Positions 1-3,972 of a DNA stretch of 5,033 nt are shown here, in pieces. How positions within the stretch are numbered: the stretch's first letter is position 1; each line of letters opens with the position of its first letter. Made by a program: the position numbers and the translations under genes. The DNA is from Desulfarculus sp. (GTDB lineage Bacteria > Desulfobacterota > Desulfarculia > Desulfarculales > Desulfarculaceae): positions 1 to 5,033 of the forward strand of contig JAIUYB010000221.1 in NCBI GenBank assembly GCA_020216625.1. Reading direction: 5' to 3'. Below the pieces are notes generated by a model that made no database searches, had not been told where the DNA came from, and was given only the letters and a program-made list of their open reading frames with translations.

Positions 1-1522
1 GGCTCATGGAAGCCATCTGCTCCAGACTGGCGGAGGTCTGCTCCAGGCTGGCGGCCTGTTGGCTGGCGCCTTCGGCCAGGGACTGGCTGGCCGCGCTCAC
101 CTCCTGGCTGCTGGCCGCCACCTGCTCGGCGGCCCCACGCAGGCCGGCGATGGCCTTGCGCACCGGCCGGGCGATGGCCTGCGTCACCAACCAGGCCAAG
201 ACAAGGCCCACCACCGCCACCGCCCCCACCACCACCAACAGCAGCCAGCGGCCGGTCTGGGCGGTGGTGGAGAACTCCTGTTGGGCCGCGAGGCTCAACT
301 GCGCGGCCGAGGCCATGAAGCGTCGGGCCAGGCGCTGGATGCGCGTCACCTGCTCCTTGGCCAGCTTGGAGTTGGTCACCTGCTTGGCGAAGGCCGCCTC
401 GTAGACCTGGGCTTGCTTGCGCAGCTCCTCCGGGGCCATCTCCATGGCCCGCATGGCCTTGAGGTGCTGGCCGACCTCCTCGGCGTGCTGGCCGTACTTG
501 AGGTAGTACAGGGCCGCCACCCGGGCCCGCAATCCCAGGGCGTCCAGATCGTGGGCGGCGCGCAGCTCGCCCAGGCCAAATGAGAGCATATCGGCGAAAA
601 AGGCCGTCTTGAGGGCCAGGTCGTCCAGGTAGACCCCGGCGCAGATGACCAAGTCCCAGGAGGCGTAGTGGCGGGCGTAGGTGATCATGGGATACAGCGC
701 GCTGCCGCCGCCGGGCTTGGTCCAGTGATGCTCGATCTCGGCCTCGCCGTCGGCCACCGCCGCCTCCACCAGCTCCTTGATGAAGGGCCGGCCGGTCTTC
801 TGGTCCTTGATCACCCCGCAGTCCATGCCCTCCAATTGGCGCTCGCCGCCGTGGGCCAAAAGGGTCAGGTTTCGGCCCACCACGTAGAAGTGATTGTTGC
901 CGGCGAAACGCAGGGCGCGGATCAGGTCCAGGGCGGCGGACTTGGACTGGCCGGTGCTTTCCATCCAGCCCAGGGCGCCATAGGCCAGACCCACCGCGTC
1001 GGCCACCTGGCGCAGGGTGGCCTTGTCCAGGGTTTCCTTGAGGTTGGCCATAAGATTGTCGCGCGTGGCCTGGGCCACCCGCTCCGATTCCTGGGCGCTG
1101 AGCTGGGCCATGGCCTGGGATGCGGCTTGCAGCTCACCCAGGAGCTTGGCGTCCTCCTCGGTCAGGCGCTGGATCTCAAGGGCGGCGAAGCGGTAGTCCT
1201 GCTGGGCCTCGACCAGTTTTTCCAGCTCCTCGCCGGCCAGCCCGCGCTCCTTGAGCTGCTCCAGGGTGGTCTGGATCTGATCCAGGGACTTGATGAGGTC
1301 GGCGAAGGAGGTCTGGTCGGCCCGCAGCAGGTAGTTTTTCTCCTGGCGGCGGGCCTCCAGGAGCAGGTTTTGCAGACGGGTGGCCAACTCCTCGTCGCTG
1401 GCGTGGCCGATCACCCGGTGCAGGCTGAGGTTGCCCAACCCGCCGATGGCCAGGGCCAGCACCACCAACGCCATGAATCCGCCGAAAATTTTGGTAGCGA
1501 CCCCCACTTGCAGCAAGTTCAT
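1..1522 (-). CDS. Methyl-accepting chemotaxis protein with periplasmic Cache domain (3' end missing)
   Basis: This is an inner-membrane chemoreceptor that senses a periplasmic ligand and controls the CheA/CheW kinase complex. The frame is open for 507 codons and leaves the window before the kinase-control tip, so the C-terminal part is missing. TM1 lies at about residues 12-32. A helical region at 33-165 contains ARRQEKNYLLR (57-67), resembling the helical-bimodular (HBM) sensor family. Residues about 166-305 look like an sCache_2 domain: ALRFAGNNHFYVV, then LLAHGGERQLEGMD, KDQKTGRPF, HHWTKPGG and WDLVICAGVYLDDL. A second helical stretch (306-422) precedes TM2 (about 425-447). Only the start of a HAMP domain (ARPVRKAIAGL) follows before the methylation helix (SQQAASLEQTSASLEQM), which matches the first methylation region of E. 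coli Tsr. The ATG at 1522 has AGGGGAG (1536-1530) seven bases upstream. The class is certain; ligand and pathway cannot be read from the sequence. Confidence 0.93.
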   Translation of the reverse strand, partial: MNLLQVGVATKIFGGFMALVVLALAIGGLGNLSLHRVIGHASDEELATRLQNLLLEARRQEKNYLLRADQTSFADLIKSLDQIQTTLEQLKERGLAGEELEKLVEAQQDYRFAALEIQRLTEEDAKLLGELQAASQAMAQLSAQESERVAQATRDNLMANLKETLDKATLRQVADAVGLAYGALGWMESTGQSKSAALDLIRALRFAGNNHFYVVGRNLTLLAHGGERQLEGMDCGVIKDQKTGRPFIKELVEAAVADGEAEIEHHWTKPGGGSALYPMITYARHYASWDLVICAGVYLDDLALKTAFFADMLSFGLGELRAAHDLDALGLRARVAALYYLKYGQHAEEVGQHLKAMRAMEMAPEELRKQAQVYEAAFAKQVTNSKLAKEQVTRIQRLARRFMASAAQLSLAAQQEFSTTAQTGRWLLLVVVGAVAVVGLVLAWLVTQAIARPVRKAIAGLRGAAEQVAASSQEVSAASQSLAEGASQQAASLEQTSASLEQMASMS

Positions 1523-1619
1523 GACACCACTCCCCTGGCCCGGACCAACCCGGGGGGCGGCTTTCGCCGGGAACGGGGTGGCCGGAACCGTGAATTTTGG
1601 AGCGAAAATTAGAAGATTG

Positions 1620-1654
1620 CACCGGGGACGTTTCCCCCACCCCCGGGGCTGGTG
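1620..1654 (-). terminator. GC-rich hairpin between the two minus-strand genes, possible terminator or leader structure
   Basis: The arms CCGGGG (1622-1627) and CCCCGG (1641-1646) can pair, with CACC/GGTG (1620-1623 and 1651-1654) outside them. A competing small hairpin uses GGGGA (1624-1628) and TCCCC (1633-1637). On the minus strand it lies 46 bases after the stop of the 1700-2032 gene and is followed by only a loosely T-rich stretch (1619-1605), not a clean U tract. It could be a weak terminator or a 5' leader structure for the chemoreceptor mRNA. The two alternative foldings are visible; a function is inferred. Confidence 0.25.
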
Positions 1655-1656
1655 AC

Positions 1657-1686
1657 ACTTTAGAACTATCCGGGTGGTTAGGGCAA
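1657..1686 (-). promoter_or_regulatory. Possible sigma70-type promoter for the chemoreceptor gene
   Basis: Read on the minus strand, TTGCCC (1686-1681) and TAAAGT (1662-1657) are separated by 18 bases, in one of the few AT-containing stretches of this GC-rich gap. Each box matches the sigma70 consensus only partly (four of six for the -10). It would give a leader of about 130 bases before the ATG at 1522. I did not find a convincing sigma28 or sigma54 signature, both of which are common before chemotaxis genes. The call is weak. Confidence 0.22.
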
Positions 1687-1699
1687 GGGGGCAGGGGCG

Positions 1700-2032
1700 T
1701 CAACGCACCAGGGCGTAGGCGTAGAAGCTGGCCGCGCGGCGGCCCTGGCCGGTTGGCGGGGAGAGCTCCTGGGGGGTGAAGAGCTTGCCGTCCCAGGCCC
1801 GTAGCAGATCACCCATGGCCAGGGCCTGGACAAAAGAGTGGGTGACCCATAGCAGCTTCATGACCATCCAGGGCTGGCTCTGGCTTTGCAGGCGGAATTC
1901 GGCGGTGGGGTTGCTGGTCAAACCGGTGCGCAGGTTCAGGCAAGCCAGGTTGAGCTCGCCCAGCCGCGCGGCCAGGCGCTCCATCACCTCCTCCGGCGCG
2001 CCAATGCAGACCTCGCTGTAATCCAGGGACAT
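1700..2032 (-). CDS. Unrecognised 110-residue protein
   Basis: I do not recognise this family. The frame gives a 110-residue protein starting MSLDYSEVCIGAPEEVMERL. An amphipathic N-terminal part (helix around EEVMERLAARLGEL) is followed by a moderately hydrophobic segment (about residues 54-72, MVMKLLWVTHSFVQALAMG) and a Pro/Gly/Arg-rich loop before the C-terminal AASFYAYALVR. There is no signal peptide and no metal-binding motif; the hydrophobic stretch contains H, S and Q and is more likely a buried helix than a membrane span. I chose the ATG at 2032, preceded by a G-rich stretch (GGGGGG, 2043-2038) five bases upstream. In-frame GTG (2038) and TTG (2059) are alternatives; the TTG would add nine residues. 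It is codirectional with the chemoreceptor, 177 bases upstream of it, and divergent from the lipoprotein gene. Codon use matches the neighbours and the other frames lack family-like sequence, so it is probably real. Confidence 0.68.
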   Translation of the reverse strand: MSLDYSEVCIGAPEEVMERLAARLGELNLACLNLRTGLTSNPTAEFRLQSQSQPWMVMKLLWVTHSFVQALAMGDLLRAWDGKLFTPQELSPPTGQGRRAASFYAYALVR

Positions 2033-2104
2033 GGACACCCCCCATGGAGCCGGATCCAATCTCAGTCTAGCACGGTCGGCCGCCGGCGCGCGCGGGAGTG
2101 GATT

Positions 2105-2125
2105 TTGCCTGGCGCCGGTGATAAT
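2105..2125 (+). promoter_or_regulatory. Possible promoter for the lipoprotein/zinc-ribbon unit
   Basis: GATAAT (2120-2125) matches five of six bases of the sigma70 -10 box within a very GC-rich divergent region. It lies about 30 bases before the mini-ORF start at 2157, a normal leader distance. No good -35 box is found 16-18 bases upstream; the nearest candidate, TTGCCT (2105-2110), is only nine bases away, which is too close. An activator-dependent promoter, or a non-functional match, is possible. Confidence 0.35.
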
Positions 2126-2156
2126 CTACAGCCAGAACCAACACCTGGAGGACGGG

Positions 2157-2180
2157 ATGGCCGAAAGGGGCGGGGCGTGA
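2157..2180 (+). other. Seven-codon mini-ORF overlapping the lipoprotein start (possible coupled leader)
   Basis: ATG at 2157 follows GGAGG (2147-2151) with a five-base spacer, the best ribosome binding site in this intergenic region. It opens a frame encoding only MAERGGA before TGA at 2178-2180. That TGA overlaps the GTG start of the lipoprotein gene as GTGA (2177-2180), the arrangement typical of translational coupling by re-initiation. This may be a short leader that delivers ribosomes to the lipoprotein start. Alternatively the strong site marks the ancestral start and a one-base indel (real or a sequencing error in the surrounding G runs) separated it from the main frame. Confidence 0.4.
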
Positions 2181-2479
2181 GGGGCGGGGTGTGGCGGATG
2201 GTCCTGGCCAGCGGGCTGTTGCTGGCCAGCCTGGCGCTGGCCGGCTGCTCCGGGGCCAAGGACCTGGAGGACTTCCGCCAGGTGAAGCCGGGCATGACCG
2301 CCGAACAGGTGCGCCAGCTTTTGGGCGAACCGGACAAGATGCAGGCGGCCAGCGGAGTGGCCGGAGTCTGGGAGTACCACGGCCGCAACTGGTACGGCGC
2401 CCAGGACAGCACCCTGACCGTGACCCTGCTGGGGGGGCGGGTGATGTTGGCCACCCTGACCTCTCCGGTCGGCAAATAG
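2177..2479 (+). CDS. Small lipoprotein with BamE/SmpA-like domain
   Basis: This encodes a 100-residue predicted lipoprotein. The signal peptide has arginines at 2 and 7, a hydrophobic core (VLASGLLLASLALAG) and a lipobox ending LAGC, placing the lipidated cysteine at residue 24. The mature part carries the pattern of the SmpA/OmlA/BamE fold: DFRQVKPGMTAEQVRQLLGEP (34-52 core, GMT at 39-41), then VWEYHGRNW and a strand pair ending in LTVTLLGGRVMLATL. True BamE binds BamD in the outer-membrane beta-barrel assembly machine, but many small lipoproteins share the fold, so the role is not fixed. I chose GTG 2177 because it has AAGGGG (2165-2170) six bases upstream and supplies the positive n-region. 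GTG 2189 and ATG 2198 are alternatives; from 2198 the n-region would have no charge. The zinc-ribbon gene follows after 42 bases on the same strand. Confidence 0.82.
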   Translation: MRGGVWRMVLASGLLLASLALAGCSGAKDLEDFRQVKPGMTAEQVRQLLGEPDKMQAASGVAGVWEYHGRNWYGAQDSTLTVTLLGGRVMLATLTSPVGK

Positions 2480-2521
2480 CCCCGCGCCAGTCCCAAACCC
2501 AACCCGAGGCGAGACGAGGAA

Positions 2522-2746
2522 ATGGACCCCTATCGTCGCGGAAATCAAGCCCCACCCAGCTTCGGCGGCCTGGAGGCGTCGAGCCTGTATTGCCCCCGCT
2601 GCAAGGCCGCCCAGCCGGTGCGCAGCAAGCTTTTGTTGGTCCTGCCCGGCGGCGACAAATACGCCTACTACTGCAAAATCTGCGGAACCGAGGTGGGCAG
2701 CAAGACCGAGCAGGGCCAGCCCTCGGCCAACTGGCGGCTGCCCTGA
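2522..2746 (+). CDS. Small zinc-ribbon protein (two CxxC pairs)
   Basis: This 74-residue cytoplasmic protein has two CxxC knuckles, CPRC at residues 24-27 and CKIC at 51-54, separated by a strand-rich linker with KLLLVLPGGDKYAYY. This is the layout of a zinc ribbon in which four cysteines hold one zinc ion. The N-terminal 20 residues and the tail after TEVGSK look disordered. Proteins of this size and pattern, usually annotated as hypothetical cytoplasmic proteins, occur in Desulfobacterota as I recall; their function is not known to me. There is no DNA-binding or catalytic domain beyond the ribbon. The ATG at 2522 is preceded by GAGGA (2516-2520), which is unusually close, and by GAGG (2506-2509), twelve bases away, so initiation may be modest. 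It lies 42 bases after the lipoprotein gene and is probably cotranscribed with it. Confidence 0.82.
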   Translation: MDPYRRGNQAPPSFGGLEASSLYCPRCKAAQPVRSKLLLVLPGGDKYAYYCKICGTEVGSKTEQGQPSANWRLP

Positions 2747-2751
2747 GCTCC

Positions 2752-2770
2752 AAGCCGGCCGCCCGGACTT
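2752..2770 (+). terminator. Weak hairpin just after the zinc-ribbon gene
   Basis: AAGCCGG (2752-2758) pairs with CCGG plus CTT (2763-2766 and 2768-2770), with one bulged A at 2767 and a four-base loop CCGC. It begins five bases after the zinc-ribbon stop codon. There is no following T tract, so intrinsic termination is doubtful; it may instead protect the 3' end or be chance in GC-rich DNA. Confidence 0.22.
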
Positions 2771-2799
2771 CCCTGGCCAATCCAAGGCATGGCTGGCGG

Positions 2800-2828
2800 T
2801 GGCCCCGGCCGGGCCGGGGGGTTATAAT
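2800..2828 (+). promoter_or_regulatory. Promoter of the SDR/sugar-phosphate transferase unit
   Basis: A perfect TATAAT (2823-2828) stands out in an otherwise extremely GC-rich gap. At the ideal 17-base spacing the -35 position is TGGCCC (2800-2805), matching TTGACA at only three of six bases, so the promoter probably needs help or is controlled. The predicted start is near 2835, giving a leader of about 78 bases before the ATG at 2913. A 17-base palindrome fills most of the spacer (see separate entry). Confidence 0.55.
2803..2819. repeat. 17-base perfect palindrome in the promoter spacer
   Basis: CCCCGGCC (2803-2810) and GGCCGGGG (2812-2819) are perfect inverted arms around a single G. The element overlaps the end of the -35 position and ends four bases before TATAAT. 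As DNA it could be a dimeric regulator's operator; as RNA it could form a seven-base-pair stem with loop CGG and partly terminate transcription from the upstream unit, though no T tract follows. In DNA this GC-rich a chance palindrome is also possible. Confidence 0.4.
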
Positions 2829-2912
2829 GCCTTCGCGCCGCCGGGTTGCCGGGGCGCCAACCCCAGCCGCCGCCGCCGGGAGCGCCCCGGGGGCGGCAAG
2901 GGACCATGACCC

Positions 2913-3899
2913 ATGAACCAGCTCAGCCCCAAGGCCACCCGCACCCTGATCACCGGCGGGGCCGGCTTCATCGGCAGCCACCTGGCCGAGCACCTGCTGG
3001 ACCTGGGCCAGGAGGTGCACGTGGTGGACGATCTGTCCACCGGGGCCATCGAGAACATCGACGCCCTGCGCCAGCGGCCCGGCTTCTCCCACACCATCGC
3101 CGACATCCGCGAGGAGCCTCTGCTGGCCGAACTGGTGGACCGGGCCGACGTGATCTACCACCTGGCGGCGGCGGTGGGGGTGCGCCTGATCGTGGAAAGC
3201 CCGGTGCGCACCATCGAGACCAACATCGGCTGCACCGAAAGCGTGCTGAAGCTGGCCAACAAGAAGCGCAAGAAGGTCGTCATCGCCAGCACCAGCGAGG
3301 TCTACGGCAAGAACGACCAGGTGCCCTTTCGCGAGGACCACGACCTGGTGATGGGCCCCACCAGCAAGGCCCGCTGGTCCTACGCCTGCAGTAAGGCCAT
3401 CGACGAGTTCCTGGCCCTGGCCTACCACCGCGCCCGGGGGCTGCCGGTGGTCATCGCCCGGCTGTTTAACACCGTCGGGCCCCGCCAGACCGGACGCTAC
3501 GGCATGGTGCTGCCCAGCTTCGTGCTCCAGGCCCTGATGGGCAAGCCCATCACCGTCTATGGCGACGGCAGCCAGTCGCGCTGCTTCTCCTACGTGGGCG
3601 AGGTGGTCCATGCCCTGGCCGCCCTGGCCGAGTGCGAGGCGGCGGTGGGCCAGGTGGTCAACGTGGGCTCGCAGCAGGAGATCAGCATCGCCGGCCTGGC
3701 CGAGTTGGTCAAGGAACTGACCGGCTCCACCAGCCGAATCGTCTACGTGCCCTACGACCAGGCCTACGAGGAGGGCTTCGAGGACATGCAGCGCCGGGTG
3801 CCCGATGTCTCCCGCCTGGAGAGTCTGGTGGGCTTCAGCCCCCGGATGGGCATCCGCGAGATCGTGGAATCGGTGATCGGCTTCTACCGGGAGCGCTGA
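2913..3899 (+). CDS. NAD-dependent nucleotide-sugar epimerase/dehydratase (extended SDR)
   Basis: This 328-residue cytoplasmic enzyme is of the usual length for extended short-chain dehydrogenases acting on nucleotide sugars. The Rossmann nucleotide-binding motif is GGAGFIGSH at 15-23, with an acidic pair (VVDD, 37-40) ending strand 2, which favours NAD. HLAA (83-86) follows. The catalytic site is ASTSEVYG (125-132) and YACSK (Y157, K161). The T-S-E arrangement (T127, E129) resembles GDP-mannose 4,6-dehydratase, dTDP-glucose dehydratase and UDP-glucuronate decarboxylase more than GalE-type epimerases, which lack the glutamate. Substrate-side motifs include ARLFNTVGPRQTGRYGMVLP and PITVYGDGSQSRCFSYV. 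The exact substrate cannot be assigned. The ATG at 2913 has AAGGG (2898-2902) ten bases upstream; ATG 2906 is in another frame. The sugar-phosphate transferase gene 73 bases downstream supports a role in surface-polysaccharide precursor supply. Confidence 0.93.
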   Translation: MNQLSPKATRTLITGGAGFIGSHLAEHLLDLGQEVHVVDDLSTGAIENIDALRQRPGFSHTIADIREEPLLAELVDRADVIYHLAAAVGVRLIVESPVRTIETNIGCTESVLKLANKKRKKVVIASTSEVYGKNDQVPFREDHDLVMGPTSKARWSYACSKAIDEFLALAYHRARGLPVVIARLFNTVGPRQTGRYGMVLPSFVLQALMGKPITVYGDGSQSRCFSYVGEVVHALAALAECEAAVGQVVNVGSQQEISIAGLAELVKELTGSTSRIVYVPYDQAYEEGFEDMQRRVPDVSRLESLVGFSPRMGIREIVESVIGFYRER

Positions 3900-3938
3900 G
3901 GCCGACCCCGGCCCGGCGCAAGCAGGCGGTAAACCTCT

Positions 3939-3956
3939 GGAGCCGGACGCGGCTCC
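3939..3956 (+). repeat. Perfect hairpin between the SDR and transferase genes
   Basis: GGAGCCG (3939-3945) and CGGCTCC (3950-3956) form a seven-base-pair stem with loop GACG, 17 bases before the transferase ATG. No T tract follows, so it is not a normal terminator. It contains the only GGAG in the gap, which is about 30 bases from the ATG and too far to act as its ribosome binding site. It could set relative expression of the two genes through mRNA stability or translation; that is inference. Confidence 0.4.
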
Positions 3957-3972
3957 CTCGCTTGGCGGCCCG

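Noticed and set aside
59..583. 174-codon plus-strand frame rich in Gly, His and Leu
   Set aside because: It is antisense to the chemoreceptor's TM2 and helical region; its HHRHRPHHH-like run comes from reversed Val/Gly codons of TM2.
668..1612. 314-codon open frame on the plus strand
   Set aside because: It lies antisense to the chemoreceptor, which has clear family motifs throughout. The predicted product is a His/Gln/Gly/Leu-rich sequence typical of GC-rich antisense frames.
1523..1699. Riboswitch or sigma28/sigma54 promoter before the chemoreceptor
   Set aside because: I looked for the conserved cores of a c-di-GMP riboswitch and for sigma28 and sigma54 boxes and found no adequate match; only a weak sigma70-like pair remains.
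1886..2176. Upstream extension of the lipoprotein frame
   Set aside because: It would place about 97 residues before a clear lipoprotein signal peptide and overlap the divergent 1700-2032 gene and the promoter region.
2906..2912. ATG at 2906 as the SDR start
   Set aside because: It opens a different frame giving a Pro/His/Arg-rich shadow. ATG 2913 is in the SDR frame and has better ribosome binding site spacing.
2067..3611. 514-codon open frame on the minus strand
   Set aside because: It crosses the lipoprotein, the zinc-ribbon gene, an intergenic gap and most of the SDR gene in antisense. The composition is low complexity and no domain is visible.
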